A DNA stretch of 37,106 nucleotides from positions 1-37,106 of the forward strand of contig QANT01004501.1 in assembly GCA_003254885.1 (NCBI GenBank). The letters are read 5' to 3'. The notes below the pieces were generated by a model that worked only from the letters and a program-made list of their open reading frames with translations, was not told the DNA's origin and ran no database searches. Numbering within the stretch: the stretch's first letter is position 1; each line of letters opens with the position of its first letter. This document shows positions 22,491 through 31,533 of the stretch, one piece after another. This DNA comes from Purshia tridentata. Taxonomy: Eukaryota > Streptophyta > Magnoliopsida > Rosales > Rosaceae. A program made the translations under genes and the position numbers.

Positions 22491-24517
22491 GTTTATATTT
22501 CTTTTTTCTAAATGAGGAAAATACAATTTTACCACTATTTTTCTAAAGAAAGTTATGAATTATCCTATAATGTCCATGTCCTGCAAACTGCCGTGCCTGC
22601 TTTTTTTTATTTTTTATTTTTAGCTAAATTCACTTTTTTTTGTTATTTGGTTAGGTAATAGTAATACTAATTGTAAATAGTAAATACTGAATCTTAAATT
22701 TTCCGGTTCGATAATTAACAACGACAGATAGAAAAATAGGCAAAAAGATAAGATTATGCCTTATTACATATAATTAGAAATAGGTTCAATTTTAGGGAAA
22801 AGTTATAACTAAAATCATATAAAAATTCAGATTGATACATAATAAATTAGAAAATTACATTTAAGTTAATAAAATATTTTAATATTATATAATGGTGAAT
22901 GTAAATTTTTATTTATTTATAAAAATCAATAAATTTTGAAATTATATCTTATTTTAGTTATTAAATCCAATCTATTTTTAGTTGATGTTGATTGAAATAA
23001 AATTATAAAAAAATACATTAATTAAAATGTAATTGTGAAAAATTTTATTGATTCATTTATAATTAACTCATATCTAAATCCAATTTTTTAGGATAAGGTC
23101 TAAAAAATAGACTTAATTTTTTAAATTTTGACTCACATTATCTTTTAAAATTAAGATAATTAATCTGAACTAATTATAAAAATTATGAAAAATAATATCC
23201 GAACAGTCTATTTTTTAAGCCTCTAGATATAGATTATGTTTGTAAAAATTAGTTAAATCGAAAAATCATTTGTTTATAACTTTGATAAAACAATAAACAA
23301 TTTTATGAAAAATATTTGATTCGTTAATTTGTTTGATCAAAGTTAGATAAGCAAATGAATTCCGATTCAGCTAATATTTTGTAAAGATGATATTTAAATA
23401 AGGACCTAACAAATAGATAGTTTGGATAGTTAAAATATTATATGGAGTGGGCTTTATAAGAGTTCTCACACAAAGGTATAAGAAAACAAAGGTAAGAAAC
23501 AATGAGAGATATATTAGTTGATGCATAATTATGGTCTAACGGCAAAAGGGCCAAAGCAAGTCTATTTGTATGTATTAGTTGCTACATTTCTTTCTTCTGC
23601 TTAGAAAGGCCTCACTTCAAAGATTTAAAAGACATCGGGTGTCTTTCAAAGACTTTTTTATCAGATTATTTTTAAATATATTCCAATACAATTTTAATGA
23701 GTGAGTTTGAGCACACCATAGAAGAAATTTGGAATAAGTGAGTTTGAGGAAGGTGGCGACATTTGGGCTAGGGAGATAAAAGGAATCAGATGAAGTCGAC
23801 ATGGCCAATGTGGGTTGCAGTTCAATTTTAAGTTTAATAGTAAAATACCATAACATGCAATTCAAATGCTACTTTTGAGTTGAACTCGATCAAAAATTGT
23901 ATCCTATATTGGGTATGGTTTAGTTTAATTCAAAGTTCAACAAGCTATAAACTTTGAGATGCAACCCTTATTTCAACTTCCCATTAGAAATTTTTTATTT
24001 CTCCAAAAGTTACCAAACTTGCAATTGAGCCTCTGCATTGGCCGGGCTTGCTCTTATAATTAACCTTCACAATTGGATTTCGCTAGATATACATATAGAG
24101 TAAATCAAAGCCCTAGCGAGATACAATAAGGATGCTTGCAGTGCAAGATACATATGGCATACAACTAGGATGTTTTAAATCTTCCTATGGCATATATTAC
24201 TTGTTACCCAGCATATATTGTGATAATTATCTAGATTTTCCTAATTTATTGAGTTTTTAAAATCTCCATATTCAAATGCCGATCGATGTACCGGAGATGT
24301 AGCAATCGGATTCAAAGAAACTTATATATATGATATACATATATATATCGTACTCAAAAACAGTACCTATTATGAATATAAAACCAGAAAAGAAAAACCA
24401 AAATTAAAATTAAATCAAATAGAAATATCAAACCAATGCCTTGAATGGTTTACCTTTCAATTGTTTGATTTATTTTCCCAGTGAATCCCCCCATATACCA
24501 TATAAAAGGTACAACAA
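22491..24517. other. Very AT-rich intergenic region
   Basis: No convincing gene. From 22700 to 23450 the DNA is extremely AT-rich and contains an inverted repeat (arms GGTCTAAAAAATAGACT at 23098-23114 and AGTCTATTTTTTAAGCC at 23205-23221). An 82-codon minus-strand frame at 23617-23865 has no motif and atypical composition. An alternating AT stretch lies near 24326-24350. The last part is the 3' flank of the serpin locus. Confidence 0.6.
23098..23221. repeat. Inverted repeat with 17 bp arms and a 90 bp AT-rich loop
   Basis: Arms at 23098-23114 and 23205-23221 pair with two mismatches. They could be a remnant of a miniature transposon interior or a chance hairpin in AT-rich DNA. No target duplication was found. 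Confidence 0.45.
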
Positions 24518-25890
24518 TCAGCCTTGAAGGGGATTGAGAACATGCCCAATGAAGAGCACAGCTCCAGTCATTTGTTCTCTGATGAGGAACAAGAATGGAT
24601 GATCAGCCACAAAGTCGATCTCTTCATGAATAAGCATAGAAGGGCTAGAACTTCTCATCCTATAACCAGTAAAAGCTGCAGCTTCTGTGCCTTGTTCATT
24701 AACTTCAATGACGGATTGATGGAATATGCTGGAAACATAAGGTTCTTCACCCACAGCATACTCCACCATCTCTGTCAATTCTGGCAACTCCAGACCTAAA
24801 CCATTGAGAACTTCCAAAGCTTCAAACCCAGCAGAAATCTTAAACTTTGGGATTCTAAAGTCACCCATTCTAACTTTTTTGCAAGGAAGGTGGCGATCTA
24901 TGAACCCGGACTCGGAACAAAGTTTCTCTTCCAAATCTGGCAGTCCATCTTTTGCATCTGGAAGAAACAAGCACATGGAGAAACGACGCTGCTCGTCTTT
25001 GCCTTGTTTGTAAGGGATCTCTAAAACTTTGAAACCGTCAAAAGAACTTGCAAACTCTCTTCCACATCTGCGCATGAAGGGTACTTCCTTTATGGATCTC
25101 CTATGGGGAAGGTGGAAGTCGAACTTTTCTCTTAATGTAGTAACTTGTCAACCCAAGCTCCTTTGAAGTACAATGCATTTGCAAAGATGACCCTGGTTAG
25201 CTCATCAACTGAACCCTTCGGAAGAGCCTCTTTGATAAGGCCCTTAGTCTCCTTTTCGGTCCATGAATTCACATCAAGTCTCACTTGTTCAAACTTGGTC
25301 TTGAAATCGACTTGGTTCAGAGCTACCTTGTAGGCAGTGTTCACTACATGTTTAAAAGGAGGCTTGAGAGGGGTAGACTTCTCGACCCAAAGACCATTGG
25401 CAAAAGACAAGCAGGGCCCGCCGCTACTGGATCCGTCGGCGAAGACAAAGGGAATGAGATCAGAGGCCAAAGAGTTGAGTTGGTCGGTGGAATTAGACTT
25501 GAGGAAAGATAGCAACTGGTCCAAGGTGGAACCCTTTGACCCAGCCGCGATGATGCTCAGCACCGTGTGGATGGACAGCGGCGAGTACACCATGTTCTTA
25601 TTCTTGCCTTGGGTCAGAAGTAAGGGCTTCGAGAGTCTCAAACCGAAGTCGGTTTGGTTGCTGATGGCTTTTTTTGTTTCCAGTTGATCAGTGCAGAGGA
25701 ACTCATATGGGAGCGCGGAGGTGCTTAGAGCTTTTGTGATGAAGGATGGGGATTTGATGTTGTTGTGAAGGGAGGTTAATTGAGAAGCGGGCAGAGAGGT
25801 GAATCGAGAAGAGAGCAGAGGCCGTACCTTGAACAAGGAAGGCAAAATCGTTTGGGTTGATGCGGTTGCAATGGCTATGAGAGACGCCAT
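24518..25890 (-). pseudogene. Plant-type serpin with plastid-like leader, frameshifted
   Basis: The first 252 codons run from 25890 to a stop at 25132-25134, and the remainder continues in another frame to 24518. Residues 1-62 have no Asp or Glu and are rich in Ser, Thr, Leu and Pro, as in a plastid transit peptide. The serpin fold starts at NQTDFGLRLSKPLLLTQGK (about 78), with YSPLSIHTVLSIIAAGSKG and FANALYFKGAW. Just after GAWVDK, several codons usual in plant serpins (the KFDAS region) are missing and the frame shifts. Serpin sequence resumes as TTLREKFDFHLPHRR, then SSFDGFKVLEIPYKQG and DFVADHPFLFLIREQMTGAV. The reactive loop reads GTEAAAFTGYRMRSSSPSM; the hinge loses its run of small residues and there is no LR P2-P1 pair as in typical inhibitory plant serpins. 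A short gap also follows GLGLELP. No splice sites can rescue the frame. A TATATATAAAAG box lies near 25965-25977 (minus). A recent pseudogene or an assembly error is possible. Confidence 0.82.
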
Positions 25891-25959
25891 TGATTGATTT
25901 TGTACGAGATTTATCAGCTACTCTCTGCTACACATCGATATTGATATGTAGAGCCTCAC

Positions 25960-25979
25960 CCTTTTATATATAGTAGAAA
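25960..25979 (-). promoter_or_regulatory. TATA box upstream of the serpin locus
   Basis: On the minus strand the sequence is CTACTATATATAAAAGGG, about 75-90 bases upstream of the serpin ATG at 25890. It is a strong plant TATA consensus at a plausible distance, so the locus probably had, or has, its own promoter rather than being a promoterless retrocopy. Confidence 0.55.
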
Positions 25980-26588
25980 AACCCTTGGGCTTAGGGTTGC
26001 ACCCCTCTGTTACTTGCCGCACAAGGATTGCATCACTTCATGGCTGATGCATCTCTTTTTTTGTTTCTCTAATTTTTTATTTCTTTTTTTGTACAGAACA
26101 TCCATCTCCCATTTAAAAAAAAAAAAACTTAATTATTTTGGACTCGAATTATGACTTTATTTCAATATACTTTTCATATATAAACTATTGTTTTGGATTT
26201 TGGTTAAAACAAGGTTTAAATTTTTCTCAACAGAATAACATGATAAATCGATTTGTTAAGTTTGATTAATTAAATATGGATGCATGAACTAAAATCAGTA
26301 TTAAGAAACTAGATCTTAATAGAGCTTGAGTCTAACTAAGAGCTAGACATTAACTGAATACATGTGTTGGGATTGAGGCGAATTCTCGATCAGCTTATAA
26401 ATAGATTAATTCTTGACCTGGGCATATATAGCTTGTAATTGAACCAAAACTTTGACATAGCTAGTTATGTACCTTGATTCCCAAGGATCAAATCAAAAGA
26501 TAATTATGACTCGACTCCAAAAAAAAAAAAAAAAAAANNNAAAAAAAAAAAAAAAAATCTCCATTGAAATCTCTATATTTATTAAACC
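25980..26588. other. Intergenic stretch between serpin and first CSN4 fragment
   Basis: AT-rich DNA without gene signal. It ends in a poly(A) tract interrupted by an assembly gap (26521-26557). Nothing else recognisable. Confidence 0.6.
26521..26557. other. Assembly gap (3 N) inside a poly(A) tract
   Basis: 17 A, then NNN at 26538-26540, then 17 A. The flanks are symmetrical, which suggests that the assembler could not span a long homopolymer; the real length and content are unknown. Confidence 0.95.
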
Positions 26589-27193
26589 ATGGCTGAGAAG
26601 ATTGCATCAAGAATGATACATGAGGACAGAATCAGGGGATCTATTGATCAGGTATGAATTATATGTTGCTTATGTCAATCATAAATGGCTCAAAGTTATC
26701 AATGCTTATGATATAAAATTGGGCCTACTTAGTTGCAGGAACCACTTCCAGTTTTCATACTATCAAAAGGAAGTTAACACTGTTGTTTAATCTGCTCTGT
26801 GGCCAGTGTTTCATTTTGTATTCATGAAAGCTGCAGAAATTGTTTTGCTTTCACTATGATAAACTAGAAGATCCAGGGGAAATTTGTTCTTTTCCATTCC
26901 AAACTTGTGACTTTTTGCAATTATCTGAGAAGTTTTATGATAGGTGGAAGCTATCATTCATTTTGAGGATGAGACTGAAAAGCTGCAGCAATGGGATCAG
27001 CAGGTAATTATCTGCTTTAATTAGTATCCAATATCTATTGGGTAGTGCTTGGATTTCTCTCATTTCCCGTTTGGGAACTCTTTTACGTTTTCTTCTCATT
27101 TGATCACCGTTTTTGCGGATTCATGACCTTTGGCAAGAGCTCAATGTTCTTTTGAATAGTATGGCAAAGTCGGGCTTGGCAAGGGTTGTTTAA
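26589..27193 (+). pseudogene. COP9 signalosome subunit 4 (CSN4) 3'-end fragment, copy 1
   Basis: Three exon-like blocks with introns kept: 26589-26651 (AEKIASRMIHEDRIRGSIDQ after a Met), 26944-27003 (VEAIIHFEDETEKLQQWDQQ) and 27119-27193 (IHDLWQELNVLLNSMAKSGL, then ARVV and stop). These match the C-terminal end of plant CSN4, just after the PCI domain. The rest of the roughly 400-residue protein is absent; a stop lies two codons before the first ATG in frame and a poly(A) gap lies just upstream. The acceptor of the last intron is mutated from CAG to CGG, as comparison with copy 2 shows, so correct splicing would fail. Because introns are kept, this is a DNA-level duplicate, not a retrocopy. 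The family member scaffolds the cullin-deneddylating CSN complex; this fragment is unlikely to do so. Confidence 0.8.
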
Positions 27194-28001
27194 GTTCAAA
27201 AGCAGTCAGAATTTTTGCCCCTTTCTTCTCTCTCTCTCTCTCTCTCATCAAATCTGTATTGTCCGGCTTCCCGGGTTTAGAAGATCTAGCAATGGGTGAT
27301 ATGATAGCTTTTAAAAATTTTCTGCTTATTTAAGCATGTGTACGTTTAACGAGCTGCTTTTTATCTTAGTTATCAGAAATAATATGATAGCAGCATTCAT
27401 ATATATATATATATATAGTCAATTAATGTGCTTGTATATATAGCGTCCTAACAATTTCTGGCCCTGTAGTATGCCTCTTTTCCGGTTCTCAAAATGAGAT
27501 AGCAGTAAATAAAACAAATAACTAGACAAATAAGTGCCCCACCACTGTACTAATTAACAGCAAAGTGGAAACAGAGAAATTAAGGGAGAAATAAAGAAAG
27601 TTCTATTGATTAGAATGACTTAATTACAAGCACACAGTACTAATGTCCCTAATTAATATATGCTGCTGATTACAGTTATAACACACACTAACAGAATCTC
27701 TCTTCCTCTAACTAATTAATCAATGTGGACACATGGCAGCTATACATGATTGTCTACAATCAGACTCACTCTACACTTCTATATACTAATACACTGCACT
27801 GAATGCTGACATACATTAAATGGTCCTGCAAAGGTACTTATATCATATTTTTTGCAATAACAAGAGTGTACATAGTGGGGCAATACTTCGACACAAACAA
27901 AGGTTTGTTGGCAGTCTGCAATCACGCCCGTTTTTATGGATTGAACCAAACTAATAATAGCAATACTGAATATGTGCACATGTGTTTAGTTAATTTATTA
28001 T

Positions 28002-28063
28002 AACGTGGATGTTACCAAACTAGCACTTAAAGAACGTGGATGTTGCCAAACTAGCACTTGAAG
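28002..28063. repeat. Tandem duplication of a 31 bp unit, 2 copies
   Basis: The unit starting AACGTGGATGTTACCAAACT at 28002 is repeated at 28033 with two substitutions. The copies sit about 500 bases upstream of the glycine-rich gene. The ACGTGG core is ABRE/G-box-like, so the duplication doubles a possible bZIP site; that is inference. Confidence 0.8.
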
Positions 28064-28515
28064 AAGATATGATGACATTAAAGGCATATATAGATATATA
28101 TAATAATGAATTATAATATAGCAGATTATGTATCATAAAATATATATTATACTAAAAACATTAAGGCTATTAAGCAATAGCTGCAGTACACGATACAATT
28201 AACAATATTATATACTGACATTCTTCATAAATTAAGACGATTTGTTCATTATCTAAGGACGTCTAATATGAAAGAGATTAGCAGTAGGCAATAGCTTTTA
28301 GAGATGTGGAGGACATCATGAACACACTATCTAGCTAAGTAGGTATATTTAGAGAGCGAGAGTGAGATTACTAGAGTGAGTGCAGGTGCATGTGAAGAAT
28401 GGGGACACCCACATCCAATAATCTTCTTAAAAATTGGAAAAATTGCATCTGCTTTCGTCCACTCTCCCTTTTCAATGGATGTGGTTTTGGAAACCATATC
28501 AAGCCATGCCATTCC

Positions 28516-28526
28516 CATAAATACCC
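28516..28526 (+). promoter_or_regulatory. Possible TATA element of the glycine-rich gene
   Basis: CCATAAATACC lies about 40 bases before the Met at 28558 and 55 before the Met at 28573. If used, transcription would start around 28545-28550, which supports one of these starts rather than the far upstream in-frame Met at 28399. Confidence 0.3.
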
Positions 28527-28557
28527 ATTGGATCTCTTGCATTCTAAACCCAAACTT

Positions 28558-29682
28558 ATGGGATTTTCGAACATGAACTTTAATCCCATGGCGGCTCAAA
28601 AGATTGCTAGCATTGTTTTCCTTGTGATGTTATGTTTAGGCATTTGTTCTGCGACTAGAGCCCTCTTCACTATTGAAAAAAGAGAAGGATATGATGCTGC
28701 TGCTTGTGGAGGACTTGGTTGCAACAGAGGTGCGGGTAGTGGTGCCGGGAATGTAGGGGAGAATGGTGGTGGTGAAAAAGGCAGCTCCAGCAGTGGGTCT
28801 GATGGTGGAGTTGGAGGAGTAGCAGATGGTGACCATGGAGATGGAGGAGGTGGTGGAAGTGGTGGTGGTGGTAGTACTGGCGGCAGAGTTGGTGCTGGGC
28901 ATGTAGGGGAGTATGGTGGTGGTGAAGGAGGTGGCTCCGGAAGTGGGTCTGGTGGTGGAGCTAGAGAATTAGCAGGTGGTAACTATAGAGAGGGGGGAGG
29001 TGGTGGGAGTGGCGGCGAAGGTGGTGCCATGCATGCAAGTAAGTATGGTGGTGGTGAAAGAGGTGGCTCCAGAAGTGGGTATAGTGGTGGAGCTGGAAGA
29101 GTAGCAGGTGGTGACCATGAAGAGGGAGAAGGTGGTGCAAGCGGTGATGGTGGTGGTAGCGGCGTCGGAGGTGGTACCGGGCAAGCATGGGAGCATGGCG
29201 GTGGTGAAGGAGGAAGCTCCGAAAGTGGGTCTAGTGGTGGAGTTGGAGGAGTAGCAAGTGGTGACCATGGAGAGGGAGGAGGAGGTGGTGGTAGCGGCGG
29301 CGGAGGTGGTGCCGGGCATGCATGGGAGCATGGTGGTGGTGAAGAAGGTGGCTCTAAAAGTGGGAATGGTGGTGGAGCTGGAGGAGAAGCAAGTGGTGAC
29401 CATGGAGAGCGAGGAGGAGGAGGTGGTAGCGGCAGCAGAGGTGCTGTAGGGCTTTCAAAGGAGCATGGTGGTGATGAAGAAGGTAGCTCTGGAAGTGGGC
29501 AGGGTGGTGGTGCTGTAGGTGGCTCTGGAAGTGGGTATGGTGGTGAAGCTGAAGACGATGTAAGTGATTATGCTGGTGCAGGTGGTGATCATGGACATCA
29601 TGCTTTCTATTCGCATAGAATACCTTCCTCAATACCGTCTCACTCTATGGAAGAACACCTCATTTTACTCATAAAAAAATAA
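28558..29682 (+). CDS. Secreted glycine-rich protein with about six 44-51 residue repeats
   Basis: The frame is open from 28399, but the first 53 codons look like translated leader. The likely start is Met at 28558 (MGFSNMNF) or 28573, giving about 370 residues. A signal peptide follows (AAQKIASIVFLVMLCLGICSA, shortened here to its core IVFLVMLCLGICSA), then ALFTIEKREGYDAAACG. The rest is about six imperfect repeats of the form EHGGGEGGS-SGS-GGVGGVA-GDHGEGGGG-SGGGGGAGH. They are very rich in Gly with regular Glu, Asp and His, so the protein is acidic rather than Tyr-rich. The C-terminus (DYAGAGGDHGHHAFYSHRIP to MEEHLILLIKK) is not repetitive. Glycine-rich secreted proteins of this kind are usually cell-wall or apoplastic; a role here is inferred. 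There is no intron. Long antisense open frames across this gene are codon-bias shadows. Confidence 0.75.
   Translation: MGFSNMNFNPMAAQKIASIVFLVMLCLGICSATRALFTIEKREGYDAAACGGLGCNRGAGSGAGNVGENGGGEKGSSSSGSDGGVGGVADGDHGDGGGGGSGGGGSTGGRVGAGHVGEYGGGEGGGSGSGSGGGARELAGGNYREGGGGGSGGEGGAMHASKYGGGERGGSRSGYSGGAGRVAGGDHEEGEGGASGDGGGSGVGGGTGQAWEHGGGEGGSSESGSSGGVGGVASGDHGEGGGGGGSGGGGGAGHAWEHGGGEEGGSKSGNGGGAGGEASGDHGERGGGGGSGSRGAVGLSKEHGGDEEGSSGSGQGGGAVGGSGSGYGGEAEDDVSDYAGAGGDHGHHAFYSHRIPSSIPSHSMEEHLILLIKK
28735..29545 (+). repeat. Internal coding repeat of the glycine-rich gene (about 132-150 bp period)
   Basis: Six tandem, diverged units, each beginning near GGG(GAG or GAA or AGG)(CAT or TAT)GGTGGTGGTGAA and containing a GGTGACCATGGAGA-type word and a run of GGTGGT codons. 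Unit lengths vary in multiples of three, so the frame is kept. This suggests expansion by unequal exchange under selection for the reading frame. Confidence 0.7.
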
Positions 29683-30218
29683 TATGACATGCATATAAAA
29701 TTTACTATGGTAAGAAGATGGTTAATTAATTATTATAAATTACAACGAATGTAAGTAAAATATGCCAAAAGCATGCTATCCGATGTTGTATCAATTGAAA
29801 TAGTTGAACTTGCATGGTTGGATTAATCAATTGATAATTAACATGAAATAATGATTTTCTAAAGTTATTTTAACTTGCTTGGGAAAAAAAGAAAAAAATA
29901 AAATTTAACTAGCTATATTGTGGTTAAAATTCCATTTTAATCACATTCTCAAGAACAAATACTCATTTTTCTAATCGAGAACTTGGACTGTTATGTGAAG
30001 AGAAGAAATATGTAAAATATATGTAACTAAAACAAAACACAAAAAATATCATGCTTATTGCTTAATAGTACAACGCATAAGCCACTCAAAAATTCAGAAC
30101 CGTTTGATAAAATTAAATAAAACTCAAAAGTTCAAAACCTTCATCTAACAAACTATATATATATATGCAAAGCAAAATGAGCAAGACTAGCTCTTCCATC
30201 TAAACTTTACTCGGCGCC

Positions 30219-30899
30219 TTCCTACTTAGGGGTGCACATTTTTACCGTGAAACAGCCCATAAAAAAAGGTTAAAAAAAATGTGTTAACTTTTTTCGTCAA
30301 ACATTATTACAAGAACCGAACCAAACAGCCTCTAATAGGTGTAGGTACTGGTTTTACATTTAATAAAACCAAGTCGAACCAAACTACACCGTAAATATAT
30401 ATATAATTATAATTTTAAAAATATATTTATGGTTATATGATTTTAAATTAAAAAGTGACCAAAAACATTATTTATGATTTATATTTATGGTTTATTGTTT
30501 AATTTGTTTAGGACTTTTAGTTGAATTGGAATTTGAAAAGTGTAAACTATCAATTATCAAACATTATTAAACATAATTAAAATTTGGACTTTGTATTAGT
30601 GTATTACTTATACTTGTTACTTTGTTAGTTGTTATTTTTTTTAATTTCGGTTAAAAAAATACTCAAATATATATTTGGGCTAAAAAAATGCTTAAAAATA
30701 TATTGAATTATGTATAGCCTAATTGTTCACTCGTAATACCGAACTAAATCATAACTGTATAAGGTTTAGTTTGGTTTGGTTTTCCTCTAATTCTTACTAT
30801 ACAATGCACTGAATCACACCATTTATATATTTAAAGCGCGGTGCATGATTTTGCATACAACGCGCACCAAACCGCACCGCGCCCACCCCTATTCCTACT
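30219..30899. mobile_element. Non-autonomous hAT-type transposon, 665 bp, with 8 bp target duplications
   Basis: The element is 30227-30891. It starts TAGGGGTGCACA and ends CGCCCACCCCTA, whose complement is TAGGGGTGGGCG, so the termini share TAGGGGTG. Directly outside both ends is TTCCTACT (30219-30226 and 30892-30899), a perfect 8 bp target site duplication, the length made by hAT transposases. Subterminal regions repeat the words AACCAAAC and GGTTTGGTTTTC. There is no transposase frame, so movement would have depended on an autonomous relative. The perfect duplication suggests a fairly recent insertion. Confidence 0.85.
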
Positions 30900-30976
30900 A
30901 CAAATTTTCGATGCATATATGTCAATGGATCTTAGTTTCGAGCGCAACCAGGAAAGCATTGCTTAAATCTTTATTG

Positions 30977-30977
<1 letters not shown>

Positions 30978-31015
<38 letters not shown>

Positions 31016-31019
31016 NNNN

Positions 31020-31051
<32 letters not shown>
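30978..31051. other. Assembly gap (4 N) inside a poly(T) tract
   Basis: 38 T, then NNNN at 31016-31019, then 32 T. The true tract length and any sequence hidden in the gap are unknown. A poly(T) of this size could be the tail of a retroposed element on the minus strand, but no matching body or target duplication was identified. Confidence 0.95.
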
Positions 31052-31236
31052 CTAATGGTGTAGTACCAATAGAAGAATTTTCCTGTATAGTTTACAGTAA
31101 TAAAAAAAATAAAAATTAAAGGATGATAAATCAAATTAAAACCCCAACAATATTAAGATAATTAGGTCGATATCTAGATCCTCCTAAATTACATATTAAA
31201 AATTTTACATGACAGTAATCCTACTACTAGCTATGA

Positions 31237-31533
31237 TGTAGGTCATGGCATTGGTGGTTGGGGGTGGATCAGGGTACGGAGGTAGTGCTGGTGCAGGTTA
31301 TGGCAATGGAGGAGGTGCAGGCAGTGGTGGTGGCGGTGGAGCTGTAGGAGAACATGGTGCGCACTACCGGCTAAAGACGTGGAAGTGGTTGTAGAGAAGG
31401 CGGCGGTGCTGCCTATGTTGGTGCTGGTGGGCAGGGTGTTGGTGGTGCTGGTGGTGTTAGAGGATATGGAAGTGGGGGTGGTGAAAGAGGTGGGGCTGGC
31501 TATGGTGCCGATGGAGAACATGGAGCTGTAGTG
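31237..31533 (+). pseudogene. Glycine-rich protein gene fragment, frameshifted
   Basis: Gly codons dominate: GSGYGGSAGAGYGNGGGAGS in one frame up to GGAVGEHGAH, then a shift near 31357-31381, then GSGCREGGGAAYVGAGGQG and GYGADGEHGAV in another frame up to the join with CSN4 sequence at 31534. A further shift lies near 31255. It is richer in Ala and Tyr than the intact glycine-rich gene 2 kb upstream, so it is probably from a related but different family member. No signal peptide or start codon is attached. Confidence 0.7.

Larger units (their letters stand above)
27194..28557. other. Intergenic stretch between CSN4 fragment 1 and the glycine-rich gene
   Basis: Contains a (TC)n microsatellite near 27226-27246, an (AT)n run near 27400-27418, and a 31 bp tandem duplication at 28002-28063. 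Short frames on both strands at 27779-28003 overlap each other and have no motif. The promoter of the glycine-rich gene is expected in the last few hundred bases. Confidence 0.6.
29683..31236. other. Intergenic stretch holding a hAT element and a poly(T) gap
   Basis: The 3' flank of the glycine-rich gene, an AT-rich spacer, the 665 bp hAT-type element at 30227-30891 and a long poly(T) tract with an N gap at 30978-31051. No gene is seen. Confidence 0.6.

Noticed and set aside
23617..23865. 82-codon minus-strand frame in the AT-rich region
   Set aside because: No recognisable family, poor codon character and no splice or promoter context.
26521..27193. CSN4 copy 1 as a processed retrocopy because of the neighbouring poly(A)
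   Set aside because: The poly(A) is on the 5' side, and the copy keeps its introns, so it cannot be a processed mRNA copy.
28399..28557. Extended N-terminus of the glycine-rich protein from the Met at 28399
   Set aside because: The 53 extra residues would bury the signal peptide and contain the probable TATA and leader region; a start at 28558 or 28573 is more likely.
28636..29632. Long minus-strand open frames across the glycine-rich gene (Thr/Ser- or His-rich)
   Set aside because: They are antisense reads of GGT and GGA codons; stop codons are rare there by composition, and there is no domain or signal peptide.
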